DNA from: Steroidobacteraceae bacterium
Lineage (GTDB): Bacteria; Pseudomonadota; Gammaproteobacteria; Steroidobacterales; Steroidobacteraceae
DNA: 64,000 nucleotides
Reading direction: 5' to 3'
NCBI GenBank assembly: GCA_041395505.1
Contig: JAWLAG010000001.1
Coordinates: 62,001 to 126,000, forward strand
Part shown: in pieces, positions 39,464 to 54,880 of the stretch
Layout: each line of letters begins with the position of its first letter
How positions within the stretch are numbered: position 1 is the stretch's first letter
The notes under the pieces: generated by a model
Database searches by the model: none
Told to the model about the DNA's origin: nothing
What the model saw: the letters and a program-made list of their open reading frames with translations, nothing else
Translations under genes and position numbers: made by a program

Positions 39464-40711
39464 TCAACCGAAAGGCTGGTCCAGGGATGGCGCGAGTGCG
39501 GTGAACAGCTTCGGCCCCGCCTCGGTCATGTGCAGGCAATCCTCCAGCCGCACGCCGAATTCACCGAAGATGTAAATACCCGGTTCATCGGAAAAACACA
39601 TGCCCGGCGCGAGCGGCATTGTCTCGTCGTGGACGAAATTCACCGGCTCGTGCACGTCCATGCCGATGCCGTGCCCGAGGCGATGCGACAACCCGGGCGT
39701 GCGATAGCCCGGACCGTAGCCCTTGCTCTCGTAGAACGCACGTACGACATCATCGACGCGGCCCGCGGGCGTGCCGGGCGCGGCCGTCTCGAGGGCCAGT
39801 TCCTGGCCGCGCTTCACGGTGTTCCAGACGTCGCGCTGCTTCTTGCTCGGCTCGCCAAACACGAAGGTCCGCGAGATGTCGGACTGGTAGTCGTGCACGG
39901 AGCAACCGCAGTCCATCAGCACGATGCCGCCTGCCTTGACGACCTGCGGCTGCGCGCTGCCATGGGGATAGGCGCTCGCTTCGTTCAACAACACCATCGA
40001 AAAACCGGGCGCGCCGCCGAGCGCCACCGTGGCCTCGTTCATGGCCGTGGCGATCTGCTGGCTGGTCATGCCCTTGTGGATCTGCTTGTACACATGGCGG
40101 TAGGCGGCCAGGGTCACGTCATTCGCCGCCTGCAGCAGGGCAATCTCGGCGGCCGATTTGTACATGCGGCAGCCCCGCGTGACGGCGCTGCCGGAGAGCA
40201 GCGTGAATTCGGGCGCGGCCTTTTGCACGCCATCGACGATGAAGTGCCGCACGGTTTCCTCGATGCCAACGCGCCCCGCCGTTAGGCCACGATCGGCGAG
40301 AATGCCGGCGACGAGCTCGAACGGATTCTCGTGCTCGTTCCAGGTGCGCACGTCATCGCCGAAACTCAGGCTCTCGCGTACCGAGGGCTCTTCGAAGTAG
40401 GGCGTGACGACGGCAATCTCGCCTTCGCGTGGAATGACCGCGCCGGTGAACCGCTCCGACCGCCACCAGTGCACGCCCGTGAAGTAAACGAGCGCCGAAC
40501 CGGCTTCGAGCAGGAGTGCATCGATGTTCTGCTCGGCCATCAATCGCTGCGCCTTGGCGACACGTGCCTTGCGTTCTGCGACCGAAATGGGCGCCACGCC
40601 GCTCGTGAGGCTCTGCAGCGCCGGGGTACGCGCGGCGCGCGCCGTCGGCAGTACCGACATCGCCCCGGCCGCACCGGCCAGCACCAGAAAATCGCGCTTG
40701 CTCAGTTTCAT
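39464..40711 (-). CDS. Exported Xaa-Pro aminopeptidase-like M24 metallopeptidase
   Basis: This is a 415-residue peptidase with an N-terminal Tat-like signal (MKLSKRDFLVLAGAAGAMSV, KR rather than RR). The M24 catalytic domain has the metal ligands IVLMDCGCSVHDYQSDISRT (two Asp), HRLGHGIGMDVHE (His), MCFSDEPGIYIFGEF (Glu) and VRLEDC (Glu). The N-terminal creatinase-type domain precedes it. It would cleave N-terminal residues before Pro, probably in the periplasm. It is placed between mnmE and yidC, an unusual insertion in the origin cluster. Confidence 0.9.
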   Translation of the reverse strand: MKLSKRDFLVLAGAAGAMSVLPTARAARTPALQSLTSGVAPISVAERKARVAKAQRLMAEQNIDALLLEAGSALVYFTGVHWWRSERFTGAVIPREGEIAVVTPYFEEPSVRESLSFGDDVRTWNEHENPFELVAGILADRGLTAGRVGIEETVRHFIVDGVQKAAPEFTLLSGSAVTRGCRMYKSAAEIALLQAANDVTLAAYRHVYKQIHKGMTSQQIATAMNEATVALGGAPGFSMVLLNEASAYPHGSAQPQVVKAGGIVLMDCGCSVHDYQSDISRTFVFGEPSKKQRDVWNTVKRGQELALETAAPGTPAGRVDDVVRAFYESKGYGPGYRTPGLSHRLGHGIGMDVHEPVNFVHDETMPLAPGMCFSDEPGIYIFGEFGVRLEDCLHMTEAGPKLFTALAPSLDQPFG

Positions 40712-40732
40712 CTGCGAATCGCTCCTCGGGTA

Positions 40733-42475
40733 TCAGGTCGCCCGGGCTTTTTCCGACGCCTCGATCCGCCGGTTGATATTCCATTGCTGTGCGATCGACA
40801 AAATGGTGTTGGTCACCCAATAGAGCACCAGGCCGGCCGGGAAGAAAGCGAAGGTGATCGACATCACGAAGGGCAGGATGGCGAAGACCTTGGCCTGCAC
40901 GGGATCGGGCGGCGCAGGATTCAACTTGTACTGCACGAACATCGCGGCCGCCATGATCGCCGGCAGGATGAAGAATGGGTCGCGCGAGGACAGGTCCGTG
41001 AGCCAGCCATAGAAGGGTGCCTGGCGCATCTCGACGCTCTCGAGCAGCACCCAGTAGAACGCGAAGAACACCGGCATCTGGACCAGCATCGGCAGGCAGC
41101 CGGCGAGCGGATTGATTTTCTCGCGCTGGTACATCTCCATCATGGCGCGGCCGAGCTTTTCGCGATCGTCCTTGTAGGTCTCCTGCAGCGCCTTGATGCG
41201 CGGCGCCATGGTGCGCATCCGCGCCATCGATTTGCCCGAGGCTTCGGACAGCGGATAGAACGCGAGCTTCAACAGGAACGTAATGACGATGATGGCAAGG
41301 CCCCAGTTGCCAAGCACGGAATGGGCCTTGTTGAGTGCCCAGAACAGGGGCTTGGCGAGCACGGTCAGCATGCCGTAATCGGCAACGCGATCGAGATCCG
41401 GACCGGTGGCGTCGAGCTGCTTCTGCAACTTCGGTCCCACGAACAGCGTCTCGTGGAATTGGCCGGTCGCACCCGCGGCGATGGCTTTCGTCGGACCCAC
41501 CACCGACAACTGGTACTCGATGCCGCCCGCTTTCAGGCGATAGGCGTATTCACCTTGTGCGTCCGGAACGACGGCCGAGACGAAATGATGCTGCATGCCG
41601 GCGATCCAGCCGCCCTGGATCTTGCGCTCGAGATTGAGGTCCTCTTCCTTGTTGATCTTGAGCTTCTGGTATTTCTTGCCATCCCAATAGGCCGGCCCCC
41701 GAAACGCATAACTCTCGACATTGAACATCGAGCGCTTCACCGGCGGGTCCTGGCGCACGATCTGCGCGTAGGACGCGGCGCTCCAGGCGGCGTTGCTGCG
41801 ATTGGTGACGGCGTAGTCGAGATCGATGCGGTAGGAACCGCGGCGGAAGGTGAAGGTCTTGGTGACCGTCACGCCGCTCGCGTCGGTCCATCGCAACGGC
41901 ACGCGCAATTCATCGGAGCCGGTCATCAGTCGATACTCCGGCGCGTCCGCCGTGAATGTAGCGATGTGCGTCGGGTGGGGCACTTGCGTCGGCCCGGTAA
42001 GGCCGGTCTGCAGCGTATAGGTCGATCCGGCGCCATGCTGGTTGAAAAGCTCGACCGGCTGATCGCCGCCCTTCACCAGCGGGTAGCGCGGCAACTCGGC
42101 ATTGATCAGCGCCCCGCCGCGCAGACTGATGGTGAGATCGAGCACGTCGGTGCTGACCCGCACCGTGCCGGCGTTGAGTTCCACCTTGCCCGCGCTTGTC
42201 TCATCCGCTGCCGCGGCGGCCGGTGCTGCCGCCTCCGGCGTAGGCGCATCGGCAACGACAGGGACATCCTCGGACAGGCTGGTGGTGGATGCGGGGGCAT
42301 CGGTGCCCGGGTTCGATGCAGACGCTTGCGCAGCGGCCGGTGTGTCCGTGCCCGTGCTAGCCGAGGCGGACTGGCTCGCGAGCTGATCGCGCTGCCAGGT
42401 CTCGAAGTTGAACCACAGCGCCAGGCCGAGCAGCAGCCAAAGGAACATGCGAATATTGTTTCTCATTTGATTCAA
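40733..42475 (-). CDS. yidC: Membrane protein insertase YidC
   Basis: The inner-membrane insertase/chaperone that works with or without SecYEG. The 580-residue protein has one N-terminal TM helix, a large periplasmic domain (about residues 60-370) and five C-terminal helices. The hydrophilic groove region and [25 protein letters not shown] are typical. A low-complexity Ala/Pro/Thr-rich linker lies at about residues 30-90. Its ATG overlaps the yidD stop by 4 nt. Confidence 0.97.
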   Translation of the reverse strand: MNQMRNNIRMFLWLLLGLALWFNFETWQRDQLASQSASASTGTDTPAAAQASASNPGTDAPASTTSLSEDVPVVADAPTPEAAAPAAAAADETSAGKVELNAGTVRVSTDVLDLTISLRGGALINAELPRYPLVKGGDQPVELFNQHGAGSTYTLQTGLTGPTQVPHPTHIATFTADAPEYRLMTGSDELRVPLRWTDASGVTVTKTFTFRRGSYRIDLDYAVTNRSNAAWSAASYAQIVRQDPPVKRSMFNVESYAFRGPAYWDGKKYQKLKINKEEDLNLERKIQGGWIAGMQHHFVSAVVPDAQGEYAYRLKAGGIEYQLSVVGPTKAIAAGATGQFHETLFVGPKLQKQLDATGPDLDRVADYGMLTVLAKPLFWALNKAHSVLGNWGLAIIVITFLLKLAFYPLSEASGKSMARMRTMAPRIKALQETYKDDREKLGRAMMEMYQREKINPLAGCLPMLVQMPVFFAFYWVLLESVEMRQAPFYGWLTDLSSRDPFFILPAIMAAAMFVQYKLNPAPPDPVQAKVFAILPFVMSITFAFFPAGLVLYWVTNTILSIAQQWNINRRIEASEKARAT

Positions 42476-42705
42476 TCAGCCGCTGAAGTCGGGCTTTTGG
42501 GTACAGGATCGAAACCACCGGGGTGCCAGGGATGGCATCGGCCCAGACGACGCAAGGCCAGGACACCGCCACGCAGCAGACCGTGTTCCAGGATGGCGCC
42601 GTGGGCGTAGTGCGAGCAGCTCGGATAGAAACGGCAGCGTGGCCCAAGCAGCGGACTCAGTGTCCACTGGTAGATCCGGATCAGACCGAGCGCGATGATT
42701 CGCAT
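42472..42705 (-). CDS. yidD: Membrane protein insertion efficiency factor YidD
   Basis: This is a 77-residue protein with the family core [14 protein letters not shown] and [15 protein letters not shown]. It promotes YidC-dependent insertion. It sits between rnpA and yidC, overlapping rnpA by about 25 nt and yidC by 4 nt, as in many bacteria. An earlier in-frame ATG (42726) would lengthen the rnpA overlap, so the start [14 protein letters not shown] is preferred. Confidence 0.9.
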   Translation of the reverse strand: MRIIALGLIRIYQWTLSPLLGPRCRFYPSCSHYAHGAILEHGLLRGGVLALRRLGRCHPWHPGGFDPVPKSPTSAAD

Positions 42706-43073
42706 GTTGCCGCCAGTTTCTTCCAAAGACTCTCGAGGCTCGCGCGCAATTGCGCCCGGTCGGCGCCCTGCGCACGGTGGCGCGCCGAGACCACGACATC
42801 GACCGCCGGCAGCTGGTGCTGGTTCAAGCGGAACGATTCACGAATCAGTCGTCGGATCCGGTTGCGGTCGACTGATTTCTTGCCGATCGCGCGTTTGGAA
42901 ATTGCCAGGCCGATGCGCGCTGCGCCGAGATTATTGCTTGTATAGGCCATGGTAAAGAATCCGTCGCCGATGCGCAGGCCTTTGGCGTGAACGACGGTGA
43001 ATTCGCGCGCAAGGCGCAGCCGGCGCGACGCCGGCAACGTCAGCGGCGGGGCGATCGTCCGCGATTCAGGCAA
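42681..43073 (-). CDS. rnpA: Ribonuclease P protein component
   Basis: The protein cofactor of RNase P, which helps cut 5' leaders of pre-tRNAs. The 130-residue protein contains the RNR motif ([16 protein letters not shown]) and the ISKRAIGKK segment of the RNA-binding cleft. Basic throughout. It follows rpmH by 17 nt and precedes yidD, the standard order. Confidence 0.95.
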   Translation of the reverse strand: MPESRTIAPPLTLPASRRLRLAREFTVVHAKGLRIGDGFFTMAYTSNNLGAARIGLAISKRAIGKKSVDRNRIRRLIRESFRLNQHQLPAVDVVVSARHRAQGADRAQLRASLESLWKKLAATCESSRSV

Positions 43074-43090
43074 GGCGAGCGCGCTGGCGC

Positions 43091-43225
43091 TCAGGGCACC
43101 AGGCGTTTGCGGCCCTTGGCGCGTCGGCGCGCGAGCACCTTGCGACCACCACGGGTGGCGATGCGGGCGCGAAACCCGTGAGTGCGTGCCCGGCGGACCT
43201 TACTGGGCTGATATGTGCGCTTCAT
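43091..43225 (-). CDS. rpmH: Ribosomal protein L34 (44 residues)
   Basis: This gene is short but clear: the reverse strand encodes [20 protein letters not shown], followed by a highly basic tail ending KGRKRLVP. The 44-residue length is normal for bacterial L34. It heads the leftward rpmH-rnpA-yidD-yidC cluster and is divergent from dnaA, the usual chromosomal-origin arrangement. The spacing to the dnaA coding start is 164 nt. Confidence 0.97.
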   Translation of the reverse strand: MKRTYQPSKVRRARTHGFRARIATRGGRKVLARRRAKGRKRLVP

Positions 43226-43322
43226 GATGTGTGGGCCCTAAGGTATGGAGAGGAAACGAAAAAAGGGCGCAGAGGGTAAAGAGCGGGCACACGACTGTCA
43301 ATATGAAGGCTTTAAGAGGCCC

Positions 43323-43347
43323 GGGGCAAGGTTTAAACTTGCGCCCC
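43323..43347 (+). terminator. Hairpin with T-tract in the dnaA upstream region
   Basis: GGGGCAAG and CTTGCGCCCC can pair, with a GC bulge on one side and a GTTTAAA loop, and TTTTCC follows on the + strand. The GTTTAAAC centre is itself palindromic. It lies about 40 nt before the dnaA start, so it may attenuate or terminate transcription into dnaA, or mark regulatory structure. No DnaA box is obvious in this 164-nt region. Confidence 0.35.
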
Positions 43348-43389
43348 TTTTCCTCGATCAACCCGGAACCATCGTTAAGGAGTCGCGGT

Positions 43390-44727
43390 TTGGACGCGTC
43401 GCTTTGGAGCCACTGTGCCTCTACGCTCGCCGAGGAACTCCCCGAGCAGCATTTCAACACCTGGGTGCGGCCGCTGCAGGCCGTCGAGGCCGATGGCACG
43501 CTGAAGCTCCTCGCGCCGAATCGTTTCGTGGTCGACTGGGTCAACGCAAATCTCCTGACCCGCATCGGTGAGCTGCTCACCAGCGCCAGTGCCGGCGCAG
43601 TGCCTATCATCACCGTGGAGGTCGGCGCCCGGGCGATTGCAGCGGGTACGCCGCTCGCGCCGCGTTTGCCCGACAGCGCGCCACGCCATGCCGAGGGCCT
43701 GGTGCTTGGCGCGAGGCTCAATCCACAATTTACCTTCGATGCCTTCGTGCAGGGCAAGAGCAACCAGCTCGCCAAGGCCGCTGCGCAGCAGATCGCGGAA
43801 AATCCGGGCAAAGCCTACAACCCGTTGTTCATCTATGGCGGTGTTGGCCTCGGCAAAACCCATCTGATGCAGGCGATCGGCCACGTCATCCGCCAGCGCA
43901 ACCCGGCGGCACGCGTTGCCTATGTGCACTCCGAGCGTTTCGTCTCCGATATGGTCAAGGCGCTGCAGCACAATCGCATCAACGAATTCAAGACCGCCTA
44001 TCGCTCGCTCGATGCGCTGCTCATCGACGACATCCAGTTCTTCGCGGGCAAGGAGCGTTCGCAGGAGGAGTTTTTCCACACCTTCAACGCGCTGCTCGAA
44101 GGTCAACAGCAGGTGGTGCTGACGAGCGATCGCTATGCAAAGGAAATCGACGGCCTCGAGGAGCGCCTCAAATCGCGTTGCGGCTGGGGCCTCACGGTGG
44201 CGGTCGAGCCGCCGGAGCTCGAGACCTCGGCGGCGATCCTGATAGCCAAGGCCGAATCGGCGGGCGTGCGCCTGCCCGAGGACGTTGCGTTTTTCATTGC
44301 CAAGCGCATCCGCTCGAACATCCGCGAGCTCGAGGGCGCGCTGCGCCGCGTCATCGCCAATGCCCGCTTCACCGGTCACGCCATCGATGTCGATTTCACA
44401 CGCGAAGCGCTGAAAGACCTGTTGTCACTGCAATCGAAGCTGGTCACCATCGAGAACATCCAGAAAACCGTGGCGGACTACTACAAAGTGCGTCTCACCG
44501 ATCTGCTCTCCAAGCGCCGTTCGCGCTCCATCGCGCGGCCGCGGCAGGTGGCCATGTCACTCGCCAAGGAACTCACGCACCACAGCCTGCCGGAAATCGG
44601 CGACGCCTTTGGCGGTCGCGATCACACCACCGTGCTGCATGCCTGCAAGCGCATCCGCGAGTTGCGCGACGGCGATCACCAGGTCAACGACGAGTACAAC
44701 AACCTGTTGAGAACCCTGGCAGGTTGA
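43390..44727 (+). CDS. dnaA: Chromosomal replication initiator DnaA
   Basis: DnaA binds DnaA boxes and opens the origin. The 445-residue protein has domain I, a linker, an AAA+ domain with [32 protein letters not shown], and domain IV with the DNA-binding signature [21 protein letters not shown]. The start is TTG at 43390, with AAGGAG at 43377-43382 and a 7-nt spacing; longer upstream in-frame extension lacks this and is not protein-like. Confidence 0.95.
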   Translation: MDASLWSHCASTLAEELPEQHFNTWVRPLQAVEADGTLKLLAPNRFVVDWVNANLLTRIGELLTSASAGAVPIITVEVGARAIAAGTPLAPRLPDSAPRHAEGLVLGARLNPQFTFDAFVQGKSNQLAKAAAQQIAENPGKAYNPLFIYGGVGLGKTHLMQAIGHVIRQRNPAARVAYVHSERFVSDMVKALQHNRINEFKTAYRSLDALLIDDIQFFAGKERSQEEFFHTFNALLEGQQQVVLTSDRYAKEIDGLEERLKSRCGWGLTVAVEPPELETSAAILIAKAESAGVRLPEDVAFFIAKRIRSNIRELEGALRRVIANARFTGHAIDVDFTREALKDLLSLQSKLVTIENIQKTVADYYKVRLTDLLSKRRSRSIARPRQVAMSLAKELTHHSLPEIGDAFGGRDHTTVLHACKRIRELRDGDHQVNDEYNNLLRTLAG

Positions 44728-44904
44728 CTGTGTAGTCGCTGTGGACAAAAGGGGATAAAAAGTTGTTCATGACTCATCCACAGGCTGCGCCCGGCATGCA
44801 CCAGGGTTTGCGTGCAATCACTTGCTGCGCAGATTCCTGATCGTGCACGGTTTTTCGGGTTATCTGCATCATTCACAGGCTCTAACACTGCAACAAGAAC
44901 TTCT
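44728..44904. other. Candidate oriC / DnaA-box region between dnaA and dnaN
   Basis: Several 9-mers resemble the DnaA box TTATNCACA: TGTGGACAA at 44740-44748 (reverse TTGTCCACA), TCATCCACA at 44774-44782, TTATCTGCA at 44860-44868 and TCATTCACA at 44869-44877. The last is identical to the M box reported in E. coli oriC. AT-rich tracts (ggataaaaag) lie nearby. The region also must hold the dnaN promoter. The alternative origin position between rpmH and dnaA shows no boxes. It could instead be a DnaA-regulated promoter only. Confidence 0.5.
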
Positions 44905-46002
44905 ATGAAGATCACCGCAACCAGAGATCAGTTTCTAAAACCGCTCCAGTCCGTCATCGGCGTTGTCGAGCGGCGGCAGACCATGCCGATCCTGTCGAAC
45001 ATCCTGCTCTCGGCACGCAACGACAGCGTGACCATGACCGGTACGGATCTCGAAGTGGAACTCGTGGCGCGAAGCCCGGCGCGGGTGAGTCAGCCGGGGG
45101 ACATCACCGTGCCCGGGCGCAAGTTCCTCGATATCTGTCGCGCACTGCCCGAGACGGCGGAGATCACCTTGAGCGCAGACGGCGAGAAGATCCAGATGCG
45201 CGCGGGACGCAGCCGTTTCACCTTGGCGGGACTCCCGGCGGCGGATTTTCCTGTCATCGAGGACATCAAATCGCGCGAGACCTTGACGCTCCCTCAGGCG
45301 GCCTTCAAGCACCTCATCGACAAAACGCATTTTTCGATGGCGCAACAGGATGTCCGCTACTACCTGAACGGGCTCTTGCTCGAGACCGAGGGCAAGACGC
45401 TGCGCACCGTGGCGACCGATGGTCACCGCCTGGCGCTTGCGGAGACGGCGCTCAACGAAAAAGCCAGCCATGCCTTGCAGGTGATCGTGCCGCGCAAAGG
45501 CGTGTTGGAGCTGCAACGCATTCTGGCGGGTGAAGACAACCTCGAACTGGCAATAGGCTCCAATCACATTCGCGCCCAGATCGGCGATATTCGCTTCACT
45601 TCGAAGCTTATTGACGGCAAATTCCCCGAATATGGCCGCGTCATCCCGGCCACGCCACCGCACACGGTGAAGGCGGATCGCGATGTCATGCGCCAGGCGT
45701 TGCAGCGCACGGCCATCCTCTCGAACGAGAAATATCGCGGCGTTCGACTCACGCTGGGACCCAATTCGCTCAGCACCCAGGCCCATAATCCCGAGCAGGA
45801 AGAGGCCGAAGACCAGATCGAGGTCGAATACAGCGGCGATGCCATCGAAATCGGCTTCAATGTCACCTATTTGCTGGAGGCACTCGCGGCCGTGGACCAA
45901 AGCACGGTGGAGATCGGTCTCACGGATGCCAACAGCAGCTGCCTGATCAGCGGCTCAGGCGAAAAAGGCAGCCGCTACGTCATCATGCCCATGCGGCTCT
46001 AG
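44905..46002 (+). CDS. dnaN: DNA polymerase III beta subunit (sliding clamp)
   Basis: Forms the ring-shaped clamp for replicative polymerases. The 365-residue protein starts MKITATRDQFLKPLQ; the C-terminal ends SRYVIMPMRL as in the family. GNILL-type NILLSARN and DFPVIEDI are visible within the three-domain fold. The start at 44905 is preferred over an upstream in-frame start in the candidate origin region. Confidence 0.96.
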   Translation: MKITATRDQFLKPLQSVIGVVERRQTMPILSNILLSARNDSVTMTGTDLEVELVARSPARVSQPGDITVPGRKFLDICRALPETAEITLSADGEKIQMRAGRSRFTLAGLPAADFPVIEDIKSRETLTLPQAAFKHLIDKTHFSMAQQDVRYYLNGLLLETEGKTLRTVATDGHRLALAETALNEKASHALQVIVPRKGVLELQRILAGEDNLELAIGSNHIRAQIGDIRFTSKLIDGKFPEYGRVIPATPPHTVKADRDVMRQALQRTAILSNEKYRGVRLTLGPNSLSTQAHNPEQEEAEDQIEVEYSGDAIEIGFNVTYLLEALAAVDQSTVEIGLTDANSSCLISGSGEKGSRYVIMPMRL

Positions 46003-46054
46003 CGCCGGGCCCGCGCCGCTTGCGCGCTGCCGATGAAGGCTGGGCCACGGGGCC

Positions 46055-47108
46055 ATGACGGTCAGCCGCCTTGCCCTGCAGAATATTCGCTGCATCGCCT
46101 GGGCTGAGCTGGCGCTGGACCCGGACCTGTCGGTCATCTACGGCCCGAATGGCTCGGGCAAGACCACCCTCCTCGAGTCGCTGTTCCTGGCCGGTCGCGG
46201 TCGGTCATTTCGGGCCGCGCGCGCGTACAAAGTCATTCGCGACGGTGAGGCTGCCGCCGCGGTTGCGGCCGACACGGAAGGCGAGCAACCCCATCGGATT
46301 CGTATCGATCTGACAGTCGGTGAGCCGACGTCCGCTACCCTGGACGAGCGCAGGACCGCGGCGCTCGCCGATCTGGCGACCGCCTTGCCCGTGCAGCTCA
46401 TCGACCCCAGCGTGCATCGATTGATCGAAGACAGCGCCCTTTGGCGTCGACGGTTCCTGGACTGGGGAGTGTTCCACGTGGAACCTGGTTTTGTTGCAAG
46501 AATGGCGCGTTATGGCCGGATATTGCGTCAAAGAAACGAGCTTCTGAAACAATCGTCTCACGCGACCGCTGACTGGGACGCGGAGTTCGTGGAACTGGGC
46601 GAGGCCATCGCTCTCGCCCGCCGCCGCGCCTTCGATGTCATGAAACCCGCACTCGAGCGCTGTCTGGCTGATGTCCTCTGCGAGCCTGTCACGCTGGAAC
46701 TCAGGCCCGGCTGGTCGGTGGAGCAAGGACTTGCCGAGGCGCTGCGCAGCGCCCATCGGCGCGACCAGGCCATGCGCACGAGTACCGTCGGGCCACATCG
46801 CGCGGACCTCGTCATTCGGCATGCTGGACGACCGGCACGCGAGAGTCTGTCGAGAGGCCAACAGAAGCTGGTCGCGGCCGCGCTGATTGTCGGCCAGCTG
46901 GAGTGGCTCCAGACCGAGCGGGCCCTGCGGCCGACCCTCCTGATCGACGATCCTGCCGCTGAGCTCGACGAGGGGCACCTCGGGCGATTACTCGGCCGGA
47001 TCCGCGCGCTAGACGCCCAATTGGTCGTCACCACGCTGCAACCCGAGACGACGCTCTTTGGCCCCGTTCGGCGCGTGTTTCACGTGGAACATGGGGGGGT
47101 CCGCAGGG

Positions 47109-47113
<5 letters not shown>
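46055..47113 (+). CDS. recF: DNA replication and repair protein RecF
   Basis: A recombination mediator that binds ssDNA-dsDNA junctions and loads RecA. The 352-residue SMC-like ATPase has Walker A YGPNGSGKTTLLESLFLAGRGRSF near residue 30 and Walker B LLIDDPAAELDEGHL near the C-terminus. The sequence RESLSRGQQKLVAAALIVGQ is the signature motif. Two DNA palindromes matching parS occur inside the gene (see sites), each encoding an FHVE peptide. Confidence 0.96.
46470..46485. promoter_or_regulatory. parS-like site within recF
   Basis: TGTTCCACGTGGAACC is identical in form to parS sites reported for Pseudomonas (TGTTCCACGTGGAACC) and close to the general TGTTTCACGTGAAACA consensus. It would bind ParB for origin segregation. 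It lies inside recF, coding for FHVEP. Confidence 0.75.
47076..47091. promoter_or_regulatory. Second parS-like site at the 3' end of recF
   Basis: TGTTTCACGTGGAACA differs from the general parS consensus at one base. It encodes the FHVEH near the RecF C-terminus, about 50 nt before the gyrB start. Its last six bases are where a gyrB -35 element would lie, so ParB could influence that promoter. Confidence 0.7.
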
Positions 47114-49558
<2,445 letters not shown>

Positions 49559-49571
49559 TGCGCGGCGGCCA

Positions 49572-50087
49572 TCACTGCCGGGCCGGACGGGGACCCGACA
49601 GCGCGAGGATGGCCTCGAACACCTGGTCGAACTGCTTGCGCGTCTCGGCATCGAGGGTATCGACGCGGGATTTCAACGCGGCCACTTCCCGCGCCAGCGT
49701 TGCGTTCACGAGGAGTGACTCGCGCATCTTCACGAAGGCACGGACCACGAACACGCTCATCTGTACTGCTCGCGGGCTGTTGAGCACGGCGGCGGCCATG
49801 ATGGCGCCGTGCTCGGTATATCCCATAGGCGCGTACTTCACGTTTCGGCCTCTGCCAGTCTTCAAGGTCACAATCTGTGACCTTGAACGCGTAACCTCCT
49901 GATTTGTAAGCGCGAGCAGGAAATCGTCGGGGAACCTGTTGCGGTTGCGTCGGACCGCCTGATTGAGAGCCTTCGTGGCGACCCCATACAGCTCGGCAAG
50001 ATCTGCATCCAGCAAGACACGCTTGCCGCGCACCACCAAAATACGTGCCGCCACCTCAGCTAGCGGTTCGAGATCCTCTTTGCCCAT
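49572..50087 (-). CDS. ORF6N-domain protein, left end of the defence island
   Basis: This is a 171-residue protein of the ORF6N family, a phage-type DNA-binding domain: RVLLDADLAELYGVATKALNQ and VRRNRNRFPDDFLLAL are the core, followed by YTEHGAIMAAAVLNSPRAVQ and a C-terminal coiled-coil-like segment. The start MGKEDLEP is preferred over a longer upstream extension. A DNA palindrome lies inside the gene at 49861-49887. A related gene in inverted orientation is at 60492. Function unknown; such proteins occur in phages and mobile regions. Confidence 0.85.
   Translation of the reverse strand: MGKEDLEPLAEVAARILVVRGKRVLLDADLAELYGVATKALNQAVRRNRNRFPDDFLLALTNQEVTRSRSQIVTLKTGRGRNVKYAPMGYTEHGAIMAAAVLNSPRAVQMSVFVVRAFVKMRESLLVNATLAREVAALKSRVDTLDAETRKQFDQVFEAILALSGPRPARQ
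49861..49887. repeat. 12-bp-arm palindrome in the ORF6N gene
   Basis: TTCAAGGTCACA (49861-49872) and TGTGACCTTGAA (49876-49887) are perfect inverted copies around ATC. In the coding strand the centre falls on the Gln-Ile codons of SQIVT. A comparable palindrome occurs at the same protein position in the second ORF6N gene. Confidence 0.85.
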
Positions 50088-50344
50088 GTGGACATCGTGG
50101 CAGTGCGGGCAGTCCACGTCGCTTTGAGATTCTGGCGAGACCGCCAAGAAACTCCCCGTGTCGCGCGGGCCCAGGCAACACAACCCTGCTCGACTCTATT
50201 GTTACGCCAACAGCGGGCCATGGCGCGCTCCCAAGTCCTCGAAAAGTACTGACGTTGCAGACACACCAAGCTGGAAGAATCTGATCGATCCTGTCGAATT
50301 CCGGTCCCGCCGTTGGTGTCGAAGTGTGATTCACTGACAGGACC

Positions 50345-51157
50345 ATGGCTCTCCATTTCCAGCGCACGCGCCTACTCGTGCTCTGCAAGACCTACCCCTC
50401 TCCCAGTGCCGGGTATGTCGAAACCTCCTGTGTGGCCGCGATGACCGAGGAGGGTCGCCTGATCCGTCTCTACCCCGTGCCATTCCGTTTGCTGGAGGAG
50501 ACGGCTCAGTTCAGGAAGTGGCAATGGATCGAAGCCGACATTGCGAAGGCGACTGACGACCATCGACCCGAGAGCTACAGACTCCGCGCAGATACGCTTC
50601 GATGCACTGATGAACCCATCTCCCCGCGCAACGACTGGTCAGATCGGCGCTTCTGGTTGGAGAGGCTTCCCATCTACAGATCGTTCAAAGATCTCGATCA
50701 GGCGCGAGTCGAGAAGAAGGTGACTCTGGGGATGTTGAGTGGACAGCACGTCGAGTCTCTGCAGATCGCGCCGACGAGAAATCCGGAGTGGACGGCAGAC
50801 GAGCTGGCCAAGCTCTCTCAGGCCCAGCGCGACCTGTTTTCCGACAACGAAGGCCGAGCGTTGAGGGAACTTCGCAAACTTCCCTTCGACTTTCACTATC
50901 GATATCGGCCGATCGATGTGCCCAATGCGATCGCAAGCACGCACAAAATTGTCGATTGGGAGGCCGGTGCGCTGTTCTGGAATCTTCAGCGCAGTCATCC
51001 CGAGAACTGGGAATCCCCGTTCCGGCAGAAGTTCGAGCAGGAACTACCAACGAGGGATCTTATGTTCCTGATGGGAACCATTCATCGATTCCCGGACCAG
51101 TGGCTAATCGTCAGCGTGATCTACCCGCCTAAGCAGCGCGCCCTGAGGCTTCTCTAA
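50345..51157 (+). CDS. Unrecognised 270-residue protein beside DUF488
   Basis: The protein begins MALHFQRTRLLVLCKTYPSP and includes SCVAAMTEEGRLIRLYPVPFR near residue 30 and RKLPFDFHYRYRPIDVPNA later. I see no signal peptide, membrane segment or catalytic motif. Beta-rich N-terminal sequence suggests a nucleic-acid-binding fold (dual-OB domains have been described near DUF488 genes), but I cannot confirm this. An AGGA precedes the ATG. The 3' end overlaps the convergent DUF488 gene by 29 nt. The lower GC and location suggest an island gene. Confidence 0.7.
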   Translation: MALHFQRTRLLVLCKTYPSPSAGYVETSCVAAMTEEGRLIRLYPVPFRLLEETAQFRKWQWIEADIAKATDDHRPESYRLRADTLRCTDEPISPRNDWSDRRFWLERLPIYRSFKDLDQARVEKKVTLGMLSGQHVESLQIAPTRNPEWTADELAKLSQAQRDLFSDNEGRALRELRKLPFDFHYRYRPIDVPNAIASTHKIVDWEAGALFWNLQRSHPENWESPFRQKFEQELPTRDLMFLMGTIHRFPDQWLIVSVIYPPKQRALRLL

Positions 51158-51599
51158 CCACTCCCTCAGCCGTGATATGGCTGACACCCGCACCCACCTC
51201 CGCGGCAACCGCGCGAGCGACGAATGTCCGGTGGCATCGGTTGAAATCCGCTTCGTAGCAGAGCAAGGCCGTGCGTTGCGTCTTTGACACCGCCGCCAGG
51301 TCTTGAATGGCCGACTGCTGCTGACCCAGATGCTTCATGAAGGCCCGTGTGTAGCGCACCCAGTCTCCGTCTTCCCGGTAGGCATCGCGAACCGGCTTGG
51401 GGCATCCCAAGGCCCGAATATGGCAGTAGGCAATGCCGGCGCGTTCCAGTGCTGCGGAAAGGGCCGATTTAGAGAACCCCGGCTTGCGCGATATGGGAGC
51501 TTCTCGGACATCCACTACCAGACGCACATCTCTTGCACGCAGCTCTGCCAGGAACTCGTCCAGCGTGCGGCCTTCGTAGCTGGCGGTAAATACGGTCAC
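51129..51599 (-). CDS. DUF488 domain-containing protein
   Basis: This is a 156-residue protein with typical DUF488 elements: FTASYEGRTLDEFLAEL, VVDVREAPISRKPGFSK and LLCYEADFNRCHRTFVA. The Cys-containing CYEAD...CHR motif is the family hallmark and suggests a catalytic or metal-binding role, which is not established here. It starts with GTG and its 3' end overlaps the convergent unrecognised gene. DUF488 genes are frequent in defence-related regions. Confidence 0.85.
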   Translation of the reverse strand: MTVFTASYEGRTLDEFLAELRARDVRLVVDVREAPISRKPGFSKSALSAALERAGIAYCHIRALGCPKPVRDAYREDGDWVRYTRAFMKHLGQQQSAIQDLAAVSKTQRTALLCYEADFNRCHRTFVARAVAAEVGAGVSHITAEGVVREASGRAA

Positions 51600-51687
51600 G
51601 GGCCGAAGTATGCCATCGACTGCGCGCCTGCGGTAAGGCAGCGTTGCCGATTCCGACCTACGATTTGTCTACGCTATAGAGGGCTAT

Positions 51688-54876
<3,189 letters not shown>

Positions 54877-54880
54877 GGAC

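Noticed and set aside
40331..42610. Long + strand ORF antisense to yidC
   Set aside because: Shadow frame with biased Arg/His content; yidC on the minus strand has full family features.
43231..43389. In-frame upstream extension of dnaA
   Set aside because: The additional residues are not DnaA-like and the TTG at 43390 has a perfect AAGGAG at 7 nt.
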